A DNA stretch of 64,000 nucleotides from positions 1,057,001 to 1,121,000 of the forward strand of contig NZ_CP159837.1 of assembly GCF_040564635.1 (NCBI RefSeq), read 5' to 3'. The notes beneath the pieces were generated by a model. It saw nothing but the letters and a program-made list of their open reading frames with translations, was not told the DNA's origin and made no database searches. This document shows positions 54,910-63,005 of this stretch, in pieces. Within the stretch, counting starts at the first letter, position 1. Each line of letters starts with the position of its first letter. The position numbers and the translations under genes were made by a program. The stretch is from Planktothricoides raciborskii GIHE-MW2 (GTDB taxonomy: Bacteria; Cyanobacteriota; Cyanobacteriia; Cyanobacteriales; Laspinemataceae).

Positions 54910-55362
54910 TCATTGACTAAAAACGCCAATTCCGTAATAACAATCAGAAGTTGAACAACTATACATATCTACCTCTAAACTGAACTCTCCTGTCCCAGTA
55001 GGAGAAATCTGGAGCATCGGGTAGTCATCAGATCCGCGATCGACCGCAATTGAATTCCCATTTTCGTCATAAATTTCCAGGTCGATATCGCTGCAATCTT
55101 CATCGCAAACGCCAACAATGGCATAAGTCCCGCCTTTTTTCAAGGTGAAAGTTAGGCGATCCTCACTGTTGGCGCCCAAGCTATCGATATAAGGATCGTA
55201 AAAAAGCTGATAATCTTCCAATCCCAACGTCATTGCGGCCATCATTAGCTGACCGCGTATTTGCTCTTCGTAACGGTTGCCTGCGATCGCCACCGTGGGA
55301 ATAAGAAGCGAGGCACTGGCAAGCAGACCAAAAGTGACTTTAGCCGTATGATTGACTTGCAT
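54910..55362 (-). CDS. Secreted hypothetical protein
   Basis: A 150-aa protein with a Sec signal peptide (about 1-27, FGLLASASLLIPTVAIAG, cleavage after AIA). The mature part is acidic. It contains Cys pairs (VCDEDC, CSTSDC) and a beta-sandwich pattern (FTLKKGGTYAIVGVC, DIDLEIYDENGN) like pre-peptidase C-terminal domains. It lies 150 bp upstream of the GTPase cluster on the same strand, and co-expression is possible. Function unknown. Confidence 0.75.
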   Translation of the reverse strand: MQVNHTAKVTFGLLASASLLIPTVAIAGNRYEEQIRGQLMMAAMTLGLEDYQLFYDPYIDSLGANSEDRLTFTLKKGGTYAIVGVCDEDCSDIDLEIYDENGNSIAVDRGSDDYPMLQISPTGTGEFSLEVDMYSCSTSDCYYGIGVFSQ

Positions 55363-55572
55363 AGTTTTGACTCCATCTATTTATTGCATTCACTAACTTA
55401 TCGGGCAAGAATTGAAAATTTATGCAATTCGCGGTTAGCGCAACCAATCTTTAATCCTGAATCCCCAAATGTTCTTGCCATCAATTTGTCCAAATGTCCA
55501 GATTATTCACAAATCATCGGATACCCACAGGCAACCCTACGGGAATCGCAACCCTGTAAATTCAACGAAAAA

Positions 55573-55824
55573 TTAGATTATGTTCATCTTGCGCGATCGC
55601 CAATTGCTTGCCTCGATCGCTCTCAAAGCGCTAAAATCTCCAGCCGCCCAAGATGCTGCCAAAACTCGTGCTTTTTCCCCATCCAGGCGATCGCCAAATA
55701 TCCCTTGCATCTTAGTCAGCAAATCTGGACTGGTCGCCAAACTTTTCAGGGAATTCTCAACATCTTGCAGCGCATCTGAAACTTGAACATTCAACAATTC
55801 AGCATCACTTTTCAGCGATTTCAT
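55573..55824 (-). CDS. Small hypothetical protein, possible truncated N-terminal fragment
   Basis: An 83-aa product. ATG at 55824 has a GAGGAA ribosome-binding site nine bases upstream. The segment DRLDGEKARVLAASWAAGDF resembles the N-terminal region of larger cyanobacterial proteins with hemolysin-type calcium-binding domains. It ends abruptly at a HIP1-rich stretch. Either a short real protein or the start of a deleted larger one. Confidence 0.45.
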   Translation of the reverse strand: MKSLKSDAELLNVQVSDALQDVENSLKSLATSPDLLTKMQGIFGDRLDGEKARVLAASWAAGDFSALRAIEASNWRSRKMNII

Positions 55825-55859
55825 AATCTCAATTCCTCATCAAGTTACTGAGTGACAAA

Positions 55860-56200
55860 CATAAAAAGCTGGATATATTCAGAAACCGGGTTTTTTGGCA
55901 AAGCAAATTCACCGAAGTAATATCCCTGGAAAAACTCGGTTCCTTAGCCACCTTCCCCAGTCCCGCGAAACTCCCATTCGTCTCAGACTAGATGAGCTAA
56001 ATATTCAGTTGATTTAAAATGATTAGCTGTCGATACTTACAACCGTACAGCGTCGTTGCTTTTGAATCATCCCAATCAAGGCATGGGCTTTATATTTCCG
56101 GTTGTTTCCGGCATTTTGCCCCATTGATTGATGCGATATTGGTGCGGGTTTTTCCTCGCACCAATATGGCAATCATACCACAGATAATAATTTCCTATTG
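55860..56200. repeat. Segmental duplication, copy 1
   Basis: About 330 bp match 56755-57050. Shared blocks include AGTAATATCCCTGGAAAAAC, CCAGTCCCGCGAAACTC, ATTAGCTGTCGATACTTACA, CATTGATTGATGC and AATTTCCTA(T/C)TGTTAAGATT. Each copy leads into a small 'GGTHYRYVITDEE' gene. No gene of its own is seen. Confidence 0.82.
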
Positions 56201-56428
56201 TTAAGATTTATTGCCAAGCCACCGCCTCACTTCTTCATCGGTAATCACATAACGATAATGGGTTCCTCCCTTAATCACAATCCTAATTTTTTCAGTTCTA
56301 GGCCGATCGCTTTCAATGGATAAACAACCAAAACCTGTCTCTTGCCAAGTTTCAAGCAAAAGGTCTTGAATTCGAGCAAAAACTTCGTCAATATTAGTCT
56401 GCTTACTGTCAGGTTCAGGTGAAATCAT
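56201..56428 (-). CDS. Small conserved hypothetical protein, copy 1
   Basis: A 75-aa acidic protein (VFARIQDLLLETWQETGFGC, then IRIVIKGGTHYRYVITDEEV). It is closely related to the 77-aa protein at 58216 and to a truncated copy at 57052. Family not recognised. A helix followed by a beta hairpin suggests a small adaptor. Paralogues so close together argue for recent duplication. Confidence 0.7.
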   Translation of the reverse strand: MISPEPDSKQTNIDEVFARIQDLLLETWQETGFGCLSIESDRPRTEKIRIVIKGGTHYRYVITDEEVRRWLGNKS

Positions 56429-56754
56429 ATTTGGGTGAAAAGTTTAAAAGTCAGTGGTCATAGAGTCAGTCAAGACAGAAACCGGATTTTCATCTGTTTA
56501 GGGATAGCAACCTAAATAGACAAGGAATTTTTCCTTTGTCCTTTGTCCTTACTAGCTATAACGTTGGAGAAAGCCAAAACTTTCCAAAATTTCCCAAAAA
56601 ATTCCCAAAAATTTCCCAAAAATATTTTCAGGGGGTAGGCTTTTCGCCCCGCCACCTGCTTCTATCGATCGCACGCAGCCGGGTGAATCAGGCTGAGGAG
56701 TTGGGTAAGAGAGCGCATTTTCATCGTCAATGTTCTCCTTAAAATAGGGGTTAC
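56429..56754. other. Intergenic, A/T-rich run
   Basis: No gene. A degenerate TTTCCCAAAAA repeat at about 56570-56625 (four to five units) stands out. A short frame (56536-56742) translates it and is not credible. Confidence 0.55.
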
Positions 56755-57050
56755 GTCAGAAACCGTGTTTTTACGCAAGTTTCCTCAAGTAATATCCCTG
56801 GAAAAACTCGGTTTCATTAGCCATCTTCCCCAGTCCCGCGAAACTCACATCCGTCACAAACTAGGTGGTCTAAATATTCAGTTGATTTGAAATGATTAGC
56901 TGTCGATACTTACAACCGTACAGCGTCTTGGCTCGAAGATTTAGCCCTTTAAACCTGCATTTCGCACCATTGATTGATGCTATATTGGTGTGGGCTTTTC
57001 CTCAAGCTAATATAACAATCATACCACAAATCATAATTTCCTACTGTTAA
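56755..57050. repeat. Segmental duplication, copy 2
   Basis: The second copy of the block at 55860-56200, about 80-85 percent alike by eye. It leads into a truncated third member of the small gene family. Confidence 0.82.
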
Positions 57051-57051
57051 G

Positions 57052-57117
57052 ATTTATTGCTAATCCACTTAATAATTTCTTCATCAGTAATCACATAAAG
57101 ATAATGGGTTCCTCCCT
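57052..57117 (-). pseudogene. Truncated copy of the small GGTHYRYVITDEE gene
   Basis: Only the last 21 codons remain, reading GGTHYLYVITDEEIIKWISN and ending like the 58216 paralogue. The 5' part has been replaced by unrelated repeat sequence (AGGGCGAACC...). Confidence 0.75.
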
Positions 57118-57172
57118 GTAAGGGCGAACCATGATTGTATTGGATTCTTGATTTTAGAAACAGGGTTTCTTG

Positions 57173-57206
57173 TAGGGGCAAACACCGTCACGGAATTGCC
57201 CCTACA
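57173..57206. repeat. GTAGGGGCAA hairpin
   Basis: GTAGGGGCAAACACCGTCAC with TTGCCCCTAC downstream forms a 9-10-bp stem. It is the same GTAGGGGC module as in the MITEs. Confidence 0.7.
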
Positions 57207-57231
57207 AGATCATACTTTTTAGGGCAAATAC

Positions 57232-57930
57232 CTAAATTTCTGGGTCAATTCCAGCCGATCGCAACTGTGCGGCCAATCGTTCCGATCGCTGTCGTTCTAG
57301 CTCTAGCTGTTGTCGTTCTAGCTCTAGCTGTTGTCGTTCTAGCTCTAGCTGTTGTTCTGCCAACTTCTTTTGCTGATATAAATCGACATAATCAACAAAT
57401 TTTTCCCCATTGGGCGCATAAAGTTCTAAACCCTCATCGCCCAACTCAAAACGCACCCCCAATCGCGGTGAAACCCACCCCGGCATTGGGTCAATCACAT
57501 CGAGCATCCCATCGATTCGCCGCCAACCGCTTAACTCTTTCCTTTGCGGATCGTAAAGGTAATATTCCTCTACCCCATAGCGATTGTAAAAGACTAATTT
57601 TTTATCCATCTTAGTTTGGGTGTCGCTTTCAGAGCGCACCTCAAACACCACTTGCGGCGGGATATTATTTTCTAGCCACTGTTTGTATGACTTGCGATCT
57701 TCTTTCCCTGTCCCAAACGCCACCATCACGTCAGGGGCTTGGGAAATAGTAGGTTTTCCCTCTACGGGATACCAGAGTAAATCTCCCGCAACAAACACAT
57801 TTTCATCATCTTTAAAAATGGCGTCACAGCCGCCTTTTATGGTAGTAATCCATTGGTATTGGATGGTACTATCTGCCATTGGTTGACCGTCACTGGAGGG
57901 ATAGATAATAGTATCAGTAATTAGCTGCAT
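57232..57930 (-). CDS. Uma2 family (DUF820) endonuclease-like protein with coiled-coil tail
   Basis: A 232-aa Uma2 protein with the clearest family core of the three: QAPDVMVAFGTGKEDR, VVFEVRSESDTQTKMDKKLV, FYNRYGVEEYYLYDP. Candidate PD-(D/E)XK residues are present. The tail has three 21-bp repeats encoding LELERQQ heptads (57290-57355) and ends RLAAQLRSAGIDPEI. It is flanked by the small paralogous genes. Confidence 0.9.
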   Translation of the reverse strand: MQLITDTIIYPSSDGQPMADSTIQYQWITTIKGGCDAIFKDDENVFVAGDLLWYPVEGKPTISQAPDVMVAFGTGKEDRKSYKQWLENNIPPQVVFEVRSESDTQTKMDKKLVFYNRYGVEEYYLYDPQRKELSGWRRIDGMLDVIDPMPGWVSPRLGVRFELGDEGLELYAPNGEKFVDYVDLYQQKKLAEQQLELERQQLELERQQLELERQRSERLAAQLRSAGIDPEI

Positions 57931-58215
57931 AGTAGTTGCAGAGTCTATGACTCGGCGGTAGCAACAATGTTTGAACCAGACTATTTGCCGTTAAGCTGAC
58001 TGATATAATCAAACAGCCAGATTTGATTATATCTTATTTTGATTCAAATTGGCTATAGGCTTTGTCGTTTGGGCGGAATAAACCTGGTTTATTCATCAAT
58101 AGACAATTCTGGCTTTCATACCGGAGAATACTCCCCCAAGCACCCTAAACAAGGGGATTTATTTAGGGGTGCAATAGGTCTTTTATAGGATAATTATACC
58201 ACGAATCATAATTTT

Positions 58216-58449
58216 CTACTGTTCAGATTTATTGCTAATCCAACTACTCACTTCTTCATCGGTAATCACATACCGATAATGGGTTCCTCCCTTGATAACT
58301 ATTCTAATTTTTTCATTTTTAGGTCTGTCACTTTCAATGGATAAACAGCCAAAACCTGTCTCTTGCCAAGTTTCAAGCAAAAGGTCTTCAATCCGGGCAA
58401 AAACTTCTTTAATGCTAGTGGTTGTGTTGTCAGTTTCAGATAACATCAT
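58216..58449 (-). CDS. Small conserved hypothetical protein, copy 3
   Basis: A 77-aa paralogue of the protein at 56201 (about 80 percent alike over the last 60 residues, VFARIEDLLLETWQETGFGC). ATG at 58449, with the related upstream sequence CACCCAAATATGAT in both. Function not recognised. Confidence 0.7.
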   Translation of the reverse strand: MMLSETDNTTTSIKEVFARIEDLLLETWQETGFGCLSIESDRPKNEKIRIVIKGGTHYRYVITDEEVSSWISNKSEQ

Positions 58450-58473
58450 ATTTGGGTGAAAAGGTTAAAAAGG

Positions 58474-58614
58474 GAGCATCCCACTTTTGTAGGGGTTCTC
58501 GCATTCAGACCGTTAATTATGGGTTTTCACACTTAAAATAATTACCGGGTAAGCTTTCACTATGCCGCTTTATGCTTCGCCCCTAGTCTCTGATTTGCCA
58601 ATATGGGATGCTGC
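58474..58614. mobile_element. MITE-like element, copy B
   Basis: Terminal inverted repeats AGCATCCCA / TGGGATGCT enclose about 120 bp with CCGGGTAAGC and TATGCTTCGCCCCTAG. Its reverse complement aligns with 41711-41874. No ORF. Confidence 0.65.
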
Positions 58615-58974
58615 TGTTACAAGTCAGTGGTCATAGAGTCAGCAAAGATAGAAACCAGGTTTTCGATCGGGATTTTTGTGGGAATCAGAAAATTTTCCCG
58701 TACAGCCCCCTGTCTTGGTCTGCCATCTGATTGCGGAACCAGAATGTTCTAAAGCTACATACCTAGAACAACCCAGGTTTTGACCGTATTTTTACGGAAC
58801 CCCGATTTTGCCAAAAAAAGCTGACAAAACTGGGGTTTTTGAGCATAAGTCATCATGTCAATACATTAACAGCCTTTCAAAAGAAAAAAGTTGCCAAAAA
58901 GTGAAGCCCGGTGAAAAAAAAGTTCCCAAAAAGTGACATCATAAGTACAATAAAGTGAATAAAAGTGAATCAAA
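58615..58974. other. Spacer upstream of the NB-ARC/WD40 gene
   Basis: No gene is seen. The last 60 bp hold three to four 10-bp units (A)AAAGTGAAT(A/C), the last of which supplies the GTG start of the next ORF. A (T)GCCAAAAA(A) repeat lies near 58810-58900. Confidence 0.6.
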
Positions 58975-61900
58975 GTGAATCAAACGGGGGTGCATCCCTC
59001 TCTCCAGAGGCATAGACCCTGTTTCGATGACGATTGGTTAATTATGGGTAGGGCTATGGATAGGGCTATGGATAGGGCTATGGATACGGCTATGGATAAG
59101 GCTATGGATACGGAAAGCATCGTTCAACGGGTCAACCAGATTGTTGCTCAGAAGACTGGTACATCTCTCAAAGATATTCAGATCCATATTCTCCGGGGGT
59201 CGTTGAATCAAGAGGGATATGTTAAGATGGCTCATCAACTAAATAGAAATGAAGCAAGTATCAAGAAACAAGCCTCTTCTCTTTGGCAATTACTTAGCCA
59301 AGTTTTTGGGGAAAAAGTCACAAAGACTCGCTTAGAAGCATTAAGACGATCTGTTTTACCAGGTGCGATCGCTTTTGGGGAAAAATTACAATTCAGCGGC
59401 CATATAGATTGGGCAGATGCCCCGGATGTGCAGCATTTTTTAGGGCGAAAAAAGGATTTAACCACCCTTCAACAATGGATTAAAAGAGATCGCTGTCGTT
59501 TAATTGCGATTGTCGGATTTCCCGGAAAGGGTAAAACCAGCCTAGCGGTTAAATTAGCGGAAGAACTCAGCCTAGAATTTGAGGGGATTATTTGGCGATC
59601 GCTCCTCAATGCTCCTCCCCTGGAAGAAATTCTCCGAGATTGGATTCAATTTATCTCCCACCAACAAACCACCACCTTACCGAACAGCCTAACTCAACAA
59701 ATTTCTCTACTCATATCTTATTTAAAACAAAACCGATATTTACTCATCTTAGATAACTGTGAATCGATTGTTGCCCCAGGAACCTCAGCCGCAAAATATA
59801 AATCCGGGTATGAAAACTATCACCAAATCTTAGAAACCATTGCCAAAACTAATCATCAAAGTTGCTTAATCCTCACCAGTCGCGTAAAAATTAGTCACCT
59901 AGAAGCCCTGTCAGGGCCGAATCAACCCGTGCGCTTTTTGATGTTAGACGGTTTAACGGTTGCTGACGGAAAAAAACTGTTTAAACAGAAAGGGGAATTT
60001 TCAGCCACCGACACCGAATGGGAAACTCTAATTAATTTTTATCAAGGCAATCCTTTAGGCTTAAAGCTAACCGCTTCGCATATTCAAAATCTGTTTGGCA
60101 GTAATGTCAGGGAATTTCTAGAAATCGGCAACTTTTGTTTTCAAGATATTCGAGACTTATTAGATTGGCACTTTCAAGTTTCTTCCGGTGAAGAAAATCA
60201 GCTTTTATTTTGGTTAGCCATTCACCGAGAACCTGTGTCACTCTGCCAATTAAAAGATAATTTAGTTGGCGGCATCTCTCAACAACAATTATCCAATCGA
60301 TTAGCATCTCTCCAGCGGCGAATGCTGCTCGAAAATATCGAAAATATTGAAGATAGCCAAAATATTGCAAATAGCGATCGGCAACAACCGGATAAGCAGC
60401 AACGCTTTACCCTACAGCCAGCGTTGATGGAATATGTCACTGAAAAATTTATTGAAATCGTTACCGAAGAAATTATTTCGGGAGAGTTTAACTTATTTAT
60501 AACTCATGGGTTAAGGTTGGCTAAAAGCAAAGATTATATTCAAAGCAGCCAAGTCAGAGTGATCATTAATCCCCTGATTGAAGCTTTATTAGAAAAATGG
60601 CAAATTTCGGCGATCGACCTTCAGAATTATTTGAAAAAATTAGTCAATCACAGTCAACAAAAATATGCTTTTACACCTGGGTATATTGGCGGCAACTTAA
60701 TCCATCTCCTTTGTCAGCTAAACACCAATCTCCAAGGTTATGACTTTTCGCAACTGGCCATTTGGCAAACTAATTTACAAGGCATTAACCTCCAAGATGT
60801 GAATTTTTCCTATTGTCAATTTAAAAATACCATCTTCACCAGATGTTTTGGCGGAATTCATTCCTTAGTCTTTTCTCCCGATGGAGAAATTTTAGCCATT
60901 GGCGATTCCCAGGGAATCATTAGATTATTAAATATACAAACTGGGAAAATTATCGGGACTTTTGGCAAACATAAATGGTGGGTTTTTTCCCTTGACTTTA
61001 GTCCCGATGGTAAAAAATTAGTCAGTAGCAGTTTAGACCAAACCGTGAAAATTTGGGATGTTCCAACAGGTCAATTATTACATAACCTAGAGGGACATAC
61101 GGAATGGATTTGGTCTGTGGCTTTTAGTCCCACTGAAGCGATCGTTGCCAGTGGATGCAACGATAAAACGATTAAAATTTGGGATGCCAATCGTGGTGAA
61201 TTACTACGCACGATCGCTGGCCATGAAGGATGGGTTTTAGGGGTGGCTTTTACTCCTAATGGGCAGATTTTAGCCAGTGGCAGTTTTGATAAGACGATTA
61301 AACTCTGGGATGTGAAAACCGGAGAATTGCGGCAAACGATCGCCGGAAGTGATGATGCGGTTTGGTGTGTTGATTTTAGTCCTGATGGGAAAAAACTTGC
61401 CAGTTGTGGCTATGAAAAAGTGGTTAGAATTTGGGATATTAAAACCGGAAAATGTGAAAAAATTTTATCAGGACATGAGAAAGAAAATAAAGTTTTAGCC
61501 TGGAGTCACGATGGTAAAACTTTAGCCACTGGGGGTTTTGATGCCAAGGTAAAATTCTGGTCAATGCCCACGGGAAAATGTCAGGCCACATCACAACAAT
61601 ATAAAACCGGAATTAGAACATTAGCTTTTAGTCCTGACAATCGAACAGTGGCATCGGGAGATAATGACCAACTGATCAAAATATGGGATAGTCAAACGGG
61701 CAAATGTGTTCAAACTCTGCAAGGACATACTAACTGGATTTGGTGTTTGGCTTTAAGTCCCGATGGTGAAATTTTAGCCAGTAGCCATTTAGATCATAAA
61801 GTGAGACTTTGGAATGCGAAAACCGGAGATTGTTTAAAAACTTTAAGCGGACATACTGCTTGGGTTTGGTCGGTAGCATTCAGTCCTGACGGCAAAACCG

Positions 61901-62739
61901 TAGCGAGTAGTAGTGATGATGAAACAATTCGCTTGTGGGATATAGAGACGGGAAATAATACGCAAATTTTAACTTATGAAACAGAGAAGTATCAAGGGGG
62001 TATTTGGACGATCGCTTTTAGTTATGACGGCAGTTATTTGGCCAGTGGCGGTCAAGATTCAACGATAAAAGTCTGGAATCTCAAAACAGCTAAATTGACC
62101 GGAGTTTTAGCGGGACATAAAGCTTGGATTTGGAATCTTGCCTTTCATCCCAGGGCGAATATTTTGGCCAGTGGTAGTAACGATCACACGGTAAAAATTT
62201 GGAATATTAAAACCGGGGAATGTTGCCAAACCTTAGCGGGACATGAAAATAATATTAGAGCCGTGGCATTTAGTGATGATGGGCGATTTTTGACCAGTGG
62301 CAGTGAGGATAAAGTTGTAAAAATTTGGGATTTACACTTAGGAGACTGTTTGCATAGTTTATTCGGACATGAAGGGCTAATCTTGTCCGTTGATTGGAGT
62401 AAAGATGGTCAAGTATTCGGCAGTGGGAGTGATGATTGTACTATAAGATTATGGCAGGTGAAAACTGGTGACTGTCTGCATACACTTAGGGAACATCAAG
62501 ATACAGTCACTTCCGTGATGTTTCACCGGCATTTGCATCAAGTAATGACCGGAAGTTCCGATGGAACCATGAAGTTTTGGGATCTGGTGACAGGTCATTG
62601 TTTAAGAAGTGTGACAATTCCGAATATTTATCTGAATATGAATATTGGGCAAGCTGAAGGCTTAATTGATGCGGAAAAAGAAAATTTAAAAGCATTGGGG
62701 GCAATTGACTGTCCCGGTGGGTTTGAGCAATCGGTTTGA
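58975..62739 (+). CDS. HTH(vMAP)-NB-ARC-14xWD40 STAND protein
   Basis: A 1254-aa STAND ATPase. Order: a low-complexity (MDRA/MDTA) run (24-46); a vMAP-type helical/HTH domain (47-122, VNQIVAQKTGTSLKDIQIHI); NB-ARC with Walker A GFPGKGKT (181-188) and Walker B YLLILDN (about 257); winged-helix region; a short pentapeptide-like bridge (YDFSQLAIWQTNLQGINLQD); and 14 WD40 repeats (about 625-1215), enough for two seven-bladed propellers. Such proteins sense a ligand by the propellers and oligomerise with ATP. The GTG at 58975 opens the longest frame. ATG 59044 is an alternative; both precede the 12-bp tandem repeats. Defence or signalling role is inferred. Confidence 0.88.
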   Translation: MNQTGVHPSLQRHRPCFDDDWLIMGRAMDRAMDRAMDTAMDKAMDTESIVQRVNQIVAQKTGTSLKDIQIHILRGSLNQEGYVKMAHQLNRNEASIKKQASSLWQLLSQVFGEKVTKTRLEALRRSVLPGAIAFGEKLQFSGHIDWADAPDVQHFLGRKKDLTTLQQWIKRDRCRLIAIVGFPGKGKTSLAVKLAEELSLEFEGIIWRSLLNAPPLEEILRDWIQFISHQQTTTLPNSLTQQISLLISYLKQNRYLLILDNCESIVAPGTSAAKYKSGYENYHQILETIAKTNHQSCLILTSRVKISHLEALSGPNQPVRFLMLDGLTVADGKKLFKQKGEFSATDTEWETLINFYQGNPLGLKLTASHIQNLFGSNVREFLEIGNFCFQDIRDLLDWHFQVSSGEENQLLFWLAIHREPVSLCQLKDNLVGGISQQQLSNRLASLQRRMLLENIENIEDSQNIANSDRQQPDKQQRFTLQPALMEYVTEKFIEIVTEEIISGEFNLFITHGLRLAKSKDYIQSSQVRVIINPLIEALLEKWQISAIDLQNYLKKLVNHSQQKYAFTPGYIGGNLIHLLCQLNTNLQGYDFSQLAIWQTNLQGINLQDVNFSYCQFKNTIFTRCFGGIHSLVFSPDGEILAIGDSQGIIRLLNIQTGKIIGTFGKHKWWVFSLDFSPDGKKLVSSSLDQTVKIWDVPTGQLLHNLEGHTEWIWSVAFSPTEAIVASGCNDKTIKIWDANRGELLRTIAGHEGWVLGVAFTPNGQILASGSFDKTIKLWDVKTGELRQTIAGSDDAVWCVDFSPDGKKLASCGYEKVVRIWDIKTGKCEKILSGHEKENKVLAWSHDGKTLATGGFDAKVKFWSMPTGKCQATSQQYKTGIRTLAFSPDNRTVASGDNDQLIKIWDSQTGKCVQTLQGHTNWIWCLALSPDGEILASSHLDHKVRLWNAKTGDCLKTLSGHTAWVWSVAFSPDGKTVASSSDDETIRLWDIETGNNTQILTYETEKYQGGIWTIAFSYDGSYLASGGQDSTIKVWNLKTAKLTGVLAGHKAWIWNLAFHPRANILASGSNDHTVKIWNIKTGECCQTLAGHENNIRAVAFSDDGRFLTSGSEDKVVKIWDLHLGDCLHSLFGHEGLILSVDWSKDGQVFGSGSDDCTIRLWQVKTGDCLHTLREHQDTVTSVMFHRHLHQVMTGSSDGTMKFWDLVTGHCLRSVTIPNIYLNMNIGQAEGLIDAEKENLKALGAIDCPGGFEQSV
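59044..59112. repeat. 12-bp tandem repeats GCTATGGATAGG at the 5' end of the WD40 gene
   Basis: Five to six near-identical units encode AMDR/AMDT/AMDK. Each holds an in-frame ATG, so translation could begin at any unit and the start is uncertain. Confidence 0.9.
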
Positions 62740-62764
62740 AAGTTATCTTTATGGGCACTTTCCA

Positions 62765-62960
62765 GAAAAAAAACCGGGTTTCTGCGACAATCTTTGGCTT
62801 TCAAAAAAAATCTTAATTAAGAAACCCAGTTTCTGACACCTCACGAACAAAAAAACCGGGTTTCTGCTGAGAAAAAGAAGCCGGGTTTCTGCGACAATCT
62901 TTGGCTTTCAAAAAAAATCTTAATTAAGAAACCCGGTTTCTGACACCTCAAGAGTATGAT
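62765..62960. repeat. Paired AGAAACCSGGTTTCT elements
   Basis: Five palindromes (about 62773, 62820, 62850, 62878, 62929). The outer two pairs share the same spacer GCGACAATCTTTGGCTTTCA, then AAATCTTAATT. This is the clearest example of the two-palindrome unit. Confidence 0.9.
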
Positions 62961-63005
62961 GAAAGACGACCATAGCAAATCGTAATTTTTGCAACGGAGA
63001 AACGA

